From: Neisseria sp.
Lineage (GTDB): Bacteria; Pseudomonadota; Gammaproteobacteria; Burkholderiales; Neisseriaceae
Reading direction: 5' to 3'
DNA length: 64,000 nucleotides
NCBI RefSeq assembly: GCF_030523955.1
Contig: NZ_JAUNHL010000002.1
Coordinates: 1 to 64,000 of the forward strand
The translations under genes and the position numbers were made by a program. Positions within the stretch are counted from its first letter, which is position 1, and every line of letters starts with the position of its first letter. The notes beneath the pieces were generated by a model. It was not told where the DNA came from. It saw only the letters and a list, made by a program, of their open reading frames with translations, and searched no databases. Of this stretch, positions 26,000 through 34,387 are shown one piece after another.

Positions 26000-26023
26000 A
26001 AATGTGACGACGTCGTCACATTT
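26000..26023. promoter_or_regulatory. 24-bp perfect palindrome upstream of the DUF3102 gene
   Basis: The core TGTGACGACGTCGTCACA is extended by AAA and TTT flanks; every base pairs. It ends 11 bp before the DUF3102 start, just ahead of the GGAG ribosome site. It may be an operator for one of the two small DNA-binding proteins upstream, or an RNA hairpin that limits read-through into the transposase genes. Confidence 0.6.
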
Positions 26024-26034
26024 GGAGATGAAAA

Positions 26035-26886
26035 ATGAGTAATGAAGTTGAAGTGATGGATGTGGTCGCCGCGCAAAACTACCAAGCTGCACATAGCGTG
26101 ATGGTAATGGAACAATGGGGCTACGGCGAAACCTATAACGAAGACCGCTGGATTGAGCGAGGCCGCCAGGCGGTACGTCAAACAATGGAAGGAATGTTTG
26201 AGCTTGGGCGTGCACTGATTGTTTTGAAAGAACATATGGGACATGGAAGGTTCCGTGAAACAACTGAAAAAGAGTTAGGTATCCATTATCGCGAAGCCGC
26301 TCGATTAATGGCCGCGACACAACGCTTCGCCACACCGCAGATGCAGAAAGCTGCACCTAAATTGATGGATTTGGGTAAATCCAAACTCTTGGAATTGCTG
26401 GTGGAAGAAGATGTAACGTTGGTCGGTCTGGCCGAAGGCGAAGAAGTGAATGGAATGACGCTGGACGATGTAGACCGCATGACCATTAAAGAGTTGCGTG
26501 TGGCCTTGCGCGAAAGCCGCGAAACGGCGGAAGCGAAAGACAAAGTTATCGCAGATAAAAACAAAAAGGTGGACGAGCTGGCCGAGAAGCTGGCGAAGAA
26601 AGGCACGAAAGAGCCGAGGCCGCAGGATGTGGCCAGCGAGCTGACCATGCGTTTGAGCACCACCGAAATCGGCGTGCGGTCGGATATCAGCAGACTGCGC
26701 GACCTGTTTGAGCAGCTGGTTGCCCACGGCGAGGCGCACGGGTTTGACCACCGGCCTCAGATGGTGGGTTGCATCAATCAGATTATCCGCGATGCGGAAT
26801 CGCTGCGCGAGCAGTTTGCGCTACCGGAAGAAGCACCCACCGACAGTGTGCCGGAATGGCTGCAAGGCGTGGCGGACGGAGAATAA
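26035..26886 (+). CDS. DUF3102 domain protein of the transposition operon
   Basis: The 283-residue product has a DUF3102-like N-terminal half (GRQAVRQTMEGMFELGRALIVLKEHMGHG near residue 44, then HYREAARLMAATQRFA), a Lys/Glu-rich coiled coil (about residues 150-195), and a C-terminal helical part. It lies directly before the transposase with a 2-bp gap. Such proteins occur in BcepMu-like phages and integrative elements and resemble partition or replication accessory factors; the function is unproven. Confidence 0.75.
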   Translation: MSNEVEVMDVVAAQNYQAAHSVMVMEQWGYGETYNEDRWIERGRQAVRQTMEGMFELGRALIVLKEHMGHGRFRETTEKELGIHYREAARLMAATQRFATPQMQKAAPKLMDLGKSKLLELLVEEDVTLVGLAEGEEVNGMTLDDVDRMTIKELRVALRESRETAEAKDKVIADKNKKVDELAEKLAKKGTKEPRPQDVASELTMRLSTTEIGVRSDISRLRDLFEQLVAHGEAHGFDHRPQMVGCINQIIRDAESLREQFALPEEAPTDSVPEWLQGVADGE

Positions 26887-26888
26887 GC

Positions 26889-28667
26889 ATGAATGCGGCA
26901 ATGACGGAGCGGATGGCCGAAATCGCCCGCGAAGCCGAACAGCGCGGGCACGGCGGCAAGACGGCCTATCTGAAAGAGCAGGCGCAGGCGTTGGGGATTA
27001 GCTTGGCTACCCTGCACCGCAAACTGGAAGCGGTGGTGTTGAAGCCGAGCCGCAAGCGCCGCGCCGATGCGGGCAAATCGGCCCTGACGCGGGAAGAAGC
27101 ACAAATAATCAGCACACTGGTAATGGAAACCATGCGTAAAAACGGCAAGCGGCTGACAACGGTGGGCGCGGCGGTGGAGATGCTGCGCGCCAACGGCGAA
27201 ATCGAAGCCTGCCGGGTAGACGAAGAAACCGGCGAAATAACCAAGCTCTCCGACAGCACCATTGTGCGGGCGCTGCGCGAATACAAACTGCACCCCGACC
27301 AACTTTTGCAGCCGGAACCGGTAACGCGGATGAAATCGGAACACCCGAACCAGTGGTGGCAAATCGACCCGAGTTTGTGCGTGCTCTACTACCTGCCGCG
27401 CAACGGCAAAGATACGGGCTTGCGGGTAGCCGGTTATGAGGAATTTTACAAAAACAAGCCGGGCAACTTGAAAAAAATCGAGCTGGATAGAGTGTGGCGT
27501 TATGCGGGCACCGACCATACCAGCGGCACCATCTGCGTGCGCTACTACTTCGGGGGCGAGACATCGGCGAACCTGTGCGACTTTTTCATTTACATGATGC
27601 AGGCCAAAGCCGATGTGGGAAAAGACCCGATACGGGGCGTGCCGAAGAATGTGATGCTCGACCCGGGCAGCGCCAACACTTCCACCGCCTTTAAAAACTT
27701 GTGCACGGCGCTGGATGTACATGTGCAGATTAACAAGCCGGGTAATCCGCGCGCCAAGGGGCAGGTGGAAAAGGCCAACGACATTGTGGAAACGGCCTTT
27801 GAGAGCAGCCTGAAACTGGTGGAAGTACACAGCATCGACGAGTTGAACGGTTTGGCCGAACGCTGGATGCGCTATTACAACGGCACCAAAACCCACAGCC
27901 GCCACGGCATGACGCGCTATCAGGCATGGAACAAAATCAAACCCGAGCAGTTAATCCTGCCGCCCCCTGCCGAATACTGCCGCGAGCTGGCGGTAAGCGC
28001 ACCGAAAGAGGCGAAAGTGTCGCCCGAATTGGAAATCCGCTTCGGCGGCCGCTATTACAGCGTGAAAGACATCCCGGGCGTGATTGTGGGGCAGAAGCTC
28101 TTGGTAACGAAAAACCCTTGGGACGAAACCGGCGCGCGCATTGCCACATGGGATGCGCAAGGCAACGAAATCTGGCAGGCGGTGGAAGCTATCGAGTTTG
28201 ACGATTTCGGATTCCGCAAAGACTCAGCGCTGATGGGGGCGGAATACAAACCCGCCACCGATACGCCGGCGCAGCAAGCCAGAAAAGAGCAGGAAAAACT
28301 GGCGATGGATGCGGCCACGCTGGCCGAAGCCGAGGCCAAACGAAAAGCGAAAGCGGTGCCGTTTGGCGGGCGCATCGACCCCTACAAACATCAGGAAGAC
28401 ACGCTGGCGGCGCGCAACACGCTCTATATCGAGCGAGCCGGCACGCAGATGGACTACAACCGCATGGAAGTGGCCGAGCAGGTTCTGAATAAGGTGGAGA
28501 TGGCCAAGCTGCTGAAACCGCGTATCGAAGCCGCAGGCGGCGACTGGAAACGGGCGGTGGCATTTATCAAGGCGCAGTATCCCGACGGGGTGTTGGCCAG
28601 CCAGCTTGACGAAGTGGAAGGCCGCCTGAAAACGGCGGGTAAGTTGAAATTGGTTAAAGGAGCTTAG
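26889..28667 (+). CDS. DDE transposase (MuA/TnsB type)
   Basis: The enzyme pairs the phage ends and joins them to target DNA for lysogenic integration and replicative transposition. The 592-residue protein starts with a helix-turn-helix (QALGISLATLHRKLE, residues 34-47). The catalytic core shows D160 (WWQIDPS), D258 (VMLDPGSANTS) and E294 (KGQVEKAN), a DD35E spacing. A Mu-transposase C-terminal beta domain (RFGGRYYSVKDIPG) and a coiled-coil end that should contact the ATPase follow. It resembles BcepMu-type more than Mu itself. Confidence 0.95.
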   Translation: MNAAMTERMAEIAREAEQRGHGGKTAYLKEQAQALGISLATLHRKLEAVVLKPSRKRRADAGKSALTREEAQIISTLVMETMRKNGKRLTTVGAAVEMLRANGEIEACRVDEETGEITKLSDSTIVRALREYKLHPDQLLQPEPVTRMKSEHPNQWWQIDPSLCVLYYLPRNGKDTGLRVAGYEEFYKNKPGNLKKIELDRVWRYAGTDHTSGTICVRYYFGGETSANLCDFFIYMMQAKADVGKDPIRGVPKNVMLDPGSANTSTAFKNLCTALDVHVQINKPGNPRAKGQVEKANDIVETAFESSLKLVEVHSIDELNGLAERWMRYYNGTKTHSRHGMTRYQAWNKIKPEQLILPPPAEYCRELAVSAPKEAKVSPELEIRFGGRYYSVKDIPGVIVGQKLLVTKNPWDETGARIATWDAQGNEIWQAVEAIEFDDFGFRKDSALMGAEYKPATDTPAQQARKEQEKLAMDAATLAEAEAKRKAKAVPFGGRIDPYKHQEDTLAARNTLYIERAGTQMDYNRMEVAEQVLNKVEMAKLLKPRIEAAGGDWKRAVAFIKAQYPDGVLASQLDEVEGRLKTAGKLKLVKGA

Positions 28668-28874
28668 ATGAAATCAGAATTGGAAGTGATGATGGATATA
28701 GCGCAATACAAACGCTTGAAAAATTTAGAAGCTGCGGCTTTGCGCCTGAGTAAAGAGTACATCCCGAAAGTCAACCACGGTGCAAGCTTTATGAGCGCGA
28801 ATGCTTTTGCCGCGTTGAACGATTTTGAGTGCGCGGTGCGGGAAATCGGAGAGGCCGATGAAAGCAGCATTTAA
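28668..28874 (+). CDS. hypothetical small early protein
   Basis: The 68-residue product is helical and charged, without a recognised domain. It sits between transposase and MuB-like genes with no gap, overlapping the latter by 17 bp. Confidence 0.55.
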   Translation: MKSELEVMMDIAQYKRLKNLEAAALRLSKEYIPKVNHGASFMSANAFAALNDFECAVREIGEADESSI

Positions 28875-30003
28875 ACAAATCGGCAAATCATTTGCGGCAG
28901 CGGCGGCGGAAATCGGATGCAGCAAGACTGCATTGATTAATGCGGTTCACCGCAATGAGTGGCCGAAGAAAGGCGCAGCCGAGCTGCGCAGGAAGTTAAA
29001 GCAGTTTTTTGAAACGAATGGTGCGGATATTCCCGCTGGCCTGAGAAACGAGCCGGAAGCCGCACCTGCCCCCAACCCTTTGAAAAGCGAGGACAACGAT
29101 ATGTTATTACGAAAAGCAACCTTAACACAAGCCGCGCGCCGCCATTTCGGCCTGCCGCGCGACCCGTTTAACGATGAAATCAACAGCGCCGATGATGTGT
29201 ATCTGACGCCCGACGTGCGTTATGTACGCGAAGCGATGTTTCAGACAGCCTGCCACGGCGGATTTGTAGCGGTGGTCGGCGAGAGCGGCGCGGGTAAATC
29301 CACCCTGCGCGAAGACCTGCAAGACCGCATTATGCGCGAGGGCAAACAGATCGTGATGATCGAGCCCTATGTGCTGGCAATGGAAGACAACGACCAGAAA
29401 GGCAAAACCCTGAAGGCAGTGCATATCGCCGAAGCGATTTTGGCGGCGGTCGCCCCGAATGTGTCGCCCAAGCGCAGCCCCGAAGCGCGGTTTGCCCAAA
29501 TCCACCGCGCACTGGCCGAAAGCACTAAAGCGGGGAACAAGCATGTGTTGGTAATCGAGGAAGCCCACGGACTGCCCATCCCCACCCTGAAACACCTGAA
29601 ACGGTTTTTTGAGCTGAAGCACGGCTTTGAACGCCTGCTGGGCATTGTGTTAATCGGCCAAACCGAGCTGGCACAGAAACTCAGCGAAAACAACCCGAAC
29701 GTACGCGAAGTGGTGCAGCGCTGCGAAGTGGTAACGCTGTTGCCGCTGACCGACGGCAAGCTGACGGGCTACCTGAAACACAAGTTTGAGCGTGCCGGCG
29801 GCGACATCGCCAAAGTGATGGACGAGAGTGCTATTGATGCCATTGCCGACCGCTTGACGGTGCGCAGCCGTACGCAACACGGCCACACGCAGCACAGTCT
29901 GCTTTATCCGCTGGCGGTCAACAATTTGCTGAGCGCGGCCATGAATCAGGCAGCCGAGCTGGGCTTTGATGTGGTTGATGCCGATGTGGTGCGGGGGGTG
30001 TGA
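28858..30003 (+). CDS. MuB-like AAA ATPase, target-selection protein
   Basis: MuB-type ATPases bind target DNA and activate the transposase. The 381-residue protein has an N-terminal helix-turn-helix (AAAAAEIGCSKTALINAVHRNEW, about residues 13-35), Walker A GESGAGKST at 141-149, and Walker B HVLVIEEAHG at 229-238, followed by an AAA C-terminal domain of the TniB/ExeA type. ATG 28858 with GGAGAGG upstream is preferred. It follows the transposase in the early operon. Confidence 0.92.
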   Translation: MKAAFKQIGKSFAAAAAEIGCSKTALINAVHRNEWPKKGAAELRRKLKQFFETNGADIPAGLRNEPEAAPAPNPLKSEDNDMLLRKATLTQAARRHFGLPRDPFNDEINSADDVYLTPDVRYVREAMFQTACHGGFVAVVGESGAGKSTLREDLQDRIMREGKQIVMIEPYVLAMEDNDQKGKTLKAVHIAEAILAAVAPNVSPKRSPEARFAQIHRALAESTKAGNKHVLVIEEAHGLPIPTLKHLKRFFELKHGFERLLGIVLIGQTELAQKLSENNPNVREVVQRCEVVTLLPLTDGKLTGYLKHKFERAGGDIAKVMDESAIDAIADRLTVRSRTQHGHTQHSLLYPLAVNNLLSAAMNQAAELGFDVVDADVVRGV

Positions 30004-30004
30004 A

Positions 30005-30103
30005 ATGGAAATCTTGCAAGAAATCGTAGTACTGGGCGGCATCACCTATGCCTTGGTTTGCGCCATTTTCATTCTGGCCGACATTATCTCTAAATGGAGG
30101 TAA
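30005..30103 (+). CDS. 32-residue single-helix membrane protein
   Basis: A short frame starting ATGGAAATC two bases after the MuB-like stop encodes a mostly hydrophobic peptide with one transmembrane helix (VVLGGITYALVCAIFILAD) and the charged end ISKWR. Its stop overlaps the ribosome site of the next gene. Too small to assign; it may be a toxin-like or regulatory micropeptide. Confidence 0.5.
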   Translation: MEILQEIVVLGGITYALVCAIFILADIISKWR

Positions 30104-30105
30104 TC

Positions 30106-30294
30106 ATGAATAAATACTTATTGTTGGTTGCTACCGGTTTGATGGCGGCAGTATTGATTAAGAGTGCGCCTGAGCCTGATTTGCGCAAAGCAGATTTGAA
30201 GGAGGCGGATACCGCATATGAAAAAGCCTATGGTGGCATGAATGATCAGCAACTGGCCGCGGGCATCGTATTAGAGCCGGAGGGAGCAAAATGA
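30106..30294 (+). CDS. small membrane-anchored or secreted early protein
   Basis: The 62-residue product has a hydrophobic N-terminus (YLLLVATGLMAAVLI) and a charged remainder. TGGAGG precedes ATG 30106. It overlaps the next gene by 4 bp. Function unknown. Confidence 0.6.
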   Translation: MNKYLLLVATGLMAAVLIKSAPEPDLRKADLKEADTAYEKAYGGMNDQQLAAGIVLEPEGAK

Positions 30295-30491
30295 TTAAGA
30301 ATAACCGTAAGCGCATCCGCTCCATGATTACCGAGTATCCCTGTTCTGCTGAGTTTATCGCCGATGTACTGAAGCTGCCGGTGTGGTATGTGAAACACGA
30401 GCTCAAGAAGATGGAGCGGCGCGGCGAGATTGAAAGCCGCGTATCGGTAACGTATCGGTTGAGCGAGGAAGGGGAAAAGAAATGCGTGTAG
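30291..30491 (+). CDS. small winged-helix-like protein
   Basis: The 66-residue product reads as a minimal winged helix: SAEFIADVLKLPVWYVKHELKKMERRGEIESR, then VTYRLSEEG as a wing. It may be an early regulator. Overlaps both neighbours. Confidence 0.6.
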   Translation: MIKNNRKRIRSMITEYPCSAEFIADVLKLPVWYVKHELKKMERRGEIESRVSVTYRLSEEGEKKCV

Positions 30492-30694
30492 AACGGGATT
30501 ACAGCAACATCAAGGCCAAAGTTTGGCGCGAACGGGCAGGCTATCTCTGCTGCGAGCTGAACAGCACCAGCGGGCAGTTTATTCTGCTGATGGTATCGGC
30601 GGATAAAGCCGACACCGAAGCCGATGTGGTTCAGACGGCCTTGAGATGCCTGAGCAGCAATGATTTGGCGGTGGCGAAGCAGGAGGCGGCGTGA
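30482..30694 (+). CDS. hypothetical early protein
   Basis: The 70-residue product has predicted beta-beta-alpha character and no known motif. A TTCAGACGGCCT uptake sequence (30630-30641) lies in its 3' half. Overlaps the upstream gene by 10 bp. Confidence 0.55.
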   Translation: MRVERDYSNIKAKVWRERAGYLCCELNSTSGQFILLMVSADKADTEADVVQTALRCLSSNDLAVAKQEAA

Positions 30695-30933
30695 TGAAAA
30701 ACGGATTAATTGACTTGAATAACCACCTCTTCGCATCACTGGAGCGGCTGAATGACGAAAGCATTACCGGAGAACAGTTGGAAATGGAAATATCCAGAGC
30801 TAAGGCGGTGAATGAGGTGGCGGCAAAAATTATTGATACAGCCAGCCTAGCGCTACAGTCGGAGAAGCTGAAAGCAGAATATGGCGCTGGGAACTTTAAA
30901 CCGCCTGTGATGATTGAGAAAAAAGATGGCTAG
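30694..30933 (+). CDS. hypothetical early protein, helical
   Basis: The 79-residue product is largely helical (ITGEQLEMEISRAKAVNEVAAKIID). ATG 30694 has AGGAGG 7 nt upstream; a GTG three bases earlier is also in frame. Its 3' end overlaps the HNH gene. Confidence 0.6.
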   Translation: MKNGLIDLNNHLFASLERLNDESITGEQLEMEISRAKAVNEVAAKIIDTASLALQSEKLKAEYGAGNFKPPVMIEKKDG

Positions 30934-31528
30934 GCTTCGTCGGATTGAATACAACGAAGAGGAGAAAGAGTTTCTGAAATCCAATTGCAGTATGAGCCGG
31001 CAAGAGTTGACCGATGCCTTTAACGGACGGTTCGGCCGGAATTTAAGCAAAGGAAATATTTCGGCCATGTGCAAACGCAATAAATGGCTGACCGGCCGAA
31101 CCGGAATGTTTGAAAAAGGCGGCATGCCTTGGAACACGGGCTTAAAAGGTAAGATGGTAACAAAGCCCAACTCCGGTAATTTTCAGAAAGGCCACCGCCC
31201 CAAAAACAGTGTACCGGTTGGTACTCGGGTGATTGCCAAGGGATGGGTTAAGGTGAAAGTGGCTGAGCCTAATATTTGGCGTAATGAGTCGCGCATCGTA
31301 TGGGAGAAACATCACGGTACGCCGGTACCCAAGGGTAAACTGCTGATACACCTTGATGGCGACTTTACCAACAACAGTATCGATAATCTTGTGCTGATCT
31401 CCCGCAAGGAGTTGGCTAAGTTAAACAAACGTCGGTTTAAAGAGGCTCTGGCCGAAGTCAAACCCTCAATGATTGCTCTGGCAAAGCTTGAAACGGCTAT
31501 ACAAGAAAGGAGTAAAGATGAAAGTTAA
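30926..31528 (+). CDS. HNH endonuclease
   Basis: The 200-residue product starts with a homeodomain-like DNA-binding stretch (SMSRQELTDAFNGRFGRNLSKGNISAMCKRNKW, about residues 22-54). The HNH_3 nuclease core is IVWEKHHGTPVPKGKLLIHLDGDFTNNSIDN (read in parts, about residues 125-155). The H/N/N residues of the family are present. It may be a freestanding homing endonuclease or a phage nuclease; it is embedded in the early operon. Confidence 0.85.
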   Translation: MARLRRIEYNEEEKEFLKSNCSMSRQELTDAFNGRFGRNLSKGNISAMCKRNKWLTGRTGMFEKGGMPWNTGLKGKMVTKPNSGNFQKGHRPKNSVPVGTRVIAKGWVKVKVAEPNIWRNESRIVWEKHHGTPVPKGKLLIHLDGDFTNNSIDNLVLISRKELAKLNKRRFKEALAEVKPSMIALAKLETAIQERSKDES

Positions 31529-32357
31529 ATGCCCGAGTTGCGGCGCCAGCCTAAGCCTCGATGTGCTGATTGCCCACGATGAAGCCCGCACCGCGCTGGT
31601 GGCGTTATCGGGCATATCCGACGAACTGGTGCGCGGCTGCCTAAAGTACCTGACCCTGTTTAGGCCGTCTGAAAAGGATTTGACCTTTGCCCGCGTGGCC
31701 AAACTGGTGGGCGAGATTGCCCCGATGATACGGGCCGCCGAAATCAGCCGTAACCGCCGCATCTACCCCGCCCCGCGCGAGGCTTGGATTTGGGCGTTTA
31801 ACCGCTGCCTCGAAGCCCGTGATGCGGGCAAGCTGAAACCGCCGCTGACCAGCCACGGTTACCTGCTTGAAAACATCACGTTTTGGTCACCGGAGAAAAC
31901 GGCGGGAATGGAAGTAGCGGTATCCGGGACAACAGTTCAGACCATCGGGCAGAGCAGCAAGCTGCGGCAAGGGGTGAATGCTCTGAACCAATGGGCGGGA
32001 GGTGATTGGATTAAGCAGGAACTGGCCGCCGGCCTCAGCGTATTGGCCACGCTGAATATGAACGGCAGACCGGCCGCCACCGATTTACCGGCCATCGCCG
32101 AGCTGTGGTACCAACAGATTATCGGCAGAGATGAGCAGTATGTGGAAGCGTTTGACCGGGTGCGTTTTCAGACAGCCTTCAAGGTATTTTTGGCCAGCAA
32201 AGAATGGCCGAATGCTTCAGACCTGATCCGCAGCCTGCCGATGCGGCTGGTACCCAGAACAATGATTGATGCGCCAAAGCAGGATGTGGCCAGCCAGCGT
32301 GATAAGCTGCAAGCGGTGAAAAACAAGATTAACCCTAAAGGAGTGATAAATGATTGA
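31518..32357 (+). CDS. hypothetical protein with N-terminal zinc-ribbon-like motif
   Basis: The 279-residue product starts MKVKCPSCG, a half zinc ribbon, followed by a helical body with no domain I can name. GGAG before ATG 31518 sets the start. An AGGCCGTCTGAA uptake sequence lies at 31662-31673. It is part of the early operon, overlapping DUF3164 by 8 bp. Confidence 0.65.
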   Translation: MKVKCPSCGASLSLDVLIAHDEARTALVALSGISDELVRGCLKYLTLFRPSEKDLTFARVAKLVGEIAPMIRAAEISRNRRIYPAPREAWIWAFNRCLEARDAGKLKPPLTSHGYLLENITFWSPEKTAGMEVAVSGTTVQTIGQSSKLRQGVNALNQWAGGDWIKQELAAGLSVLATLNMNGRPAATDLPAIAELWYQQIIGRDEQYVEAFDRVRFQTAFKVFLASKEWPNASDLIRSLPMRLVPRTMIDAPKQDVASQRDKLQAVKNKINPKGVIND

Positions 32358-32961
32358 TGCAAGCAAATATCGGGAAGATGCCAAAGGTAATCTGGTGCCG
32401 CTCGAAAACATTAAAGAGATCGACCTGATGCGCGATGAGTTGGTATTGGAAATCGCGAACAAGGCGGAATCGGTGGCGGCTACGCTGGCCGATTTTAAAG
32501 GCGAAGCAATGGCTGATGTAGCCGCGTTTGTGGATATTTCCGCTGAGCGTTTCGGGGTGAGTATCCCCGGCAAGAAGCGCGGCAACTTTACTCTGCACAG
32601 CTTCGATGGCCGCTACCGAGTGCAATATGCGGTTCAGGAAACGCTGGCTTTTGACGAGGGACTGCTGGCTGCCAAAGCTTTAATCGACGAAGCGCTGCAC
32701 GAGATGCTGCAAGGTGTGGATAACGCCGATGTGCACACCATTGTGAACGCTGCTTTCGCGCTGGATAAGGAAGGCAATATCAGCACTACCAAGGTGCTAG
32801 GTCTGAAACGCCTGAAAATCGAACATCCGAAGTGGCAGCAGGCGATGGCGGCGGTATCGGAAAGCCTGAGGGTGCAGGACAGCAAGCCCTATATCCGGGT
32901 GTACCGCCGCGATGATGAGGGTGAGTATCAGATGATTAATTTGGATGTGGCCAAGGTATAA
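32350..32961 (+). CDS. DUF3164 family phage protein
   Basis: The 203-residue product matches DUF3164 proteins of Mu-like phages: GNLVPLENIKEIDLMRDELV near the start, FSLHSFDGRYRV-like core near residue 80, and a C-terminal KPYIRVYRRDDEG. The role is unknown; the position before GemA and Mor is typical for the family. Confidence 0.85.
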   Translation: MIDASKYREDAKGNLVPLENIKEIDLMRDELVLEIANKAESVAATLADFKGEAMADVAAFVDISAERFGVSIPGKKRGNFTLHSFDGRYRVQYAVQETLAFDEGLLAAKALIDEALHEMLQGVDNADVHTIVNAAFALDKEGNISTTKVLGLKRLKIEHPKWQQAMAAVSESLRVQDSKPYIRVYRRDDEGEYQMINLDVAKV

Positions 32962-32976
32962 AGATATTTAATCCGC

Positions 32977-32997
32977 GCGGCACGGTTTGCCGCTTTT
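32977..32997 (+). terminator. weak terminator before the HU gene
   Basis: GCGGCA and TGCCGC arms with a 5-nt loop are followed by TTTT then A-run. Confidence 0.5.
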
Positions 32998-33016
32998 AAA
33001 AAACTAGGAGTGAATC

Positions 33017-33295
33017 ATGACTAAATTTGAATTAATCGAATTAATGGCCAGTGAGGCCGGGATCAGTAAAGTTGCCGCCGGTCGTTCGCTGGATGCTTTT
33101 ATGAAAGGCGTAAGCAACGCGTTGATCGCAGGCGAAAGCACTACTTTGGTCGGCTTCGGCACATTCTCGGTATCCAACCGTTCGGAGCGGCCGGGACGCA
33201 ACCCGAAAACAGGCGAACCGTTGACCATCGCAGCGAGTAAGACGGTGAAGTTTAAAGCGGGTATCCCGCTGAAAGATGCGCTTAATAAAGCATAA
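33017..33295 (+). CDS. HU family DNA-binding protein
   Basis: The 92-residue protein is a full-length HU: KFELIELMASEAGISKVAAGRSLDAFM at the start and GFGTFSVSNRSERPGRNPKTG (residues 46-66), including the arm signature. HU bends DNA; Mu transposition requires host HU, so a phage copy may assist transpososome assembly. GGAG precedes the start. Confidence 0.93.
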   Translation: MTKFELIELMASEAGISKVAAGRSLDAFMKGVSNALIAGESTTLVGFGTFSVSNRSERPGRNPKTGEPLTIAASKTVKFKAGIPLKDALNKA

Positions 33296-33360
33296 CGAAG
33301 TTTTTTATTCAGGCCGCTCTCGTATAGAGGCGGTCTCGGTAAAAGATTAAGGGGAATGAA

Positions 33361-33822
33361 ATGAAAGAAACACCAGCGCAGAAGAAAGCCCGCCTGATTA
33401 AGCTGCTGCACGTCGCCAAAGGGCAGTTGATGATGAGTGATGACGACTACCGCACTCTGTTGGCTAATGTGTCTCGCGGCAAGAATTCCAGCACCCGTCT
33501 GAGCGTAAAAGAGTTAGAGCAGGTCTTGCATCAGATGAAAGCCAAAGGCTTTGTGGTGATGGGTGGTAAAAAGCCCAATGGTGGGAAAAAAGATATCCCA
33601 GTGTATGAGGCGAGGGATCAGGTAAAGAAAATACGGGCACTATGGTTACAGCTGCACGATATGGGCGTGCTGAAAAATGCATCGGAATTAAGCTTGGCCG
33701 GATTTGTTAAAAGGATGACGGGCATCGGACATCATAACTGGCTGGATGTCGATAATGCCGGCCGGGTAATAGAACACCTGAAGCAGTGGATTAAACGGGA
33801 GGAGAGTAAAAATGGCGGATGA
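33361..33822 (+). CDS. gemA: GemA regulatory protein (Mu gp16 family)
   Basis: The 153-residue product matches the GemA/DUF1018 family: KKARLIKLLHVAKGQLMMSDDDYRTLL near residue 8, LSVKELEQVLHQMKAKGF near residue 47, and a C-terminal GIGHHNWLDVDNAGRVIEHLKQW. In Mu, GemA alters host gene expression and supercoiling. AAGGGGA is just upstream. It overlaps the Mor gene by 11 bp. Confidence 0.88.
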   Translation: MKETPAQKKARLIKLLHVAKGQLMMSDDDYRTLLANVSRGKNSSTRLSVKELEQVLHQMKAKGFVVMGGKKPNGGKKDIPVYEARDQVKKIRALWLQLHDMGVLKNASELSLAGFVKRMTGIGHHNWLDVDNAGRVIEHLKQWIKREESKNGG

Positions 33823-34153
33823 TAGAGTACCTGAATTGGTAGCCGACCTTGAGGACCAGATGGCCGCCTGCCTGCTTGGCTCGCTCTCCATAGAGCGCAA
33901 AGAAGCACTGGCCATCAGTAAAAAAGTGGCGCGGCACATCACGGATAACTGGGGCGGCCAGTTGATTTATATACCTAAAAACCATTTGGGTAAGATTTCA
34001 GACAGGGATTATAAAATCTATGCTGCCTTTAATGGTAAGAATCACGCGGCGCTGGCGAAGCAGTTTGATTTGACGGTGCAGCAGATATATAAAATCATCA
34101 AGGAGGTTGGCTTGGCGGAGCGGGCAAAAAATCAGGGAGATTTGTTTAAGTAG
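33812..34153 (+). CDS. mor: Mor/C family transcription activator
   Basis: Mor and C in Mu bind dyads near -43 and switch on middle and late promoters. The 113-residue product has the N-terminal dimer region and the GGQLIYIPKN beta strand (residues 48-57) typical of the family, then a helix-turn-helix HAALAKQFDLTVQQIYKIIKE near residue 80. I find only this one Mor/C member in the prophage, so it probably controls the four late promoters directly. Confidence 0.92.
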   Translation: MADDRVPELVADLEDQMAACLLGSLSIERKEALAISKKVARHITDNWGGQLIYIPKNHLGKISDRDYKIYAAFNGKNHAALAKQFDLTVQQIYKIIKEVGLAERAKNQGDLFK

Positions 34154-34182
34154 CAAGTATTTTGGAGGCGGGTTGTTTTTAT

Positions 34183-34213
34183 AGCGGTCAAAAAGGTTTT
34201 GACCGCTTTTTTT
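34183..34213 (+). terminator. strong terminator of the early operon
   Basis: An 11-bp stem (AGCGGTCAAAA / TTTTGACCGCT) with a 3-nt loop is followed by seven T. It lies 30 bp past Mor and isolates the early operon from the protease promoter. Confidence 0.88.
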
Positions 34214-34314
34214 GCGCGTTTGCGGCGCGGTTAAGGGGTTTGCCTATCCCTAGGCCGAAAACGGCTAAAATCGCGTTTTTTTGGCTTTACTTTTTTCGGC
34301 CGGTCGCCGGCAAG

Positions 34315-34380
34315 TTTTAATCCTGATTAAAAGATGCAAGTCTGCTTAGTTGGCACAATCGCCCTATCAAGTGATAGGGC
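34315..34380 (+). promoter_or_regulatory. late promoter P-I with nested SD-hiding hairpin
   Basis: Dyad TTTTAA-TCCTGA-TTAAAA (34315-34332), -10-like CACAAT (34354-34359), predicted start at A34366, and an 8-bp hairpin (arms 34361-34368 and 34373-34380). The 3' arm holds AGGG 8 nt before the protease ATG at 34388, and seven T follow. Centre-to-centre spacing is 33 bp, the same as in the other three copies. The position equals the I promoter of Mu. Confidence 0.7.
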
Positions 34381-34387
34381 TTTTTTT

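Noticed and set aside
26778..27905. 375-codon leftward open frame
   Set aside because: Shadow of the transposase gene on the other strand.
34361..34387. Hairpin plus T-run read simply as an intrinsic terminator
   Set aside because: It sits 7 nt before a start codon, holds that gene's only Shine-Dalgarno sequence, and matches three other sites with a dyad and -10 at fixed spacing. Termination of read-through may be an added role, not the sole one.
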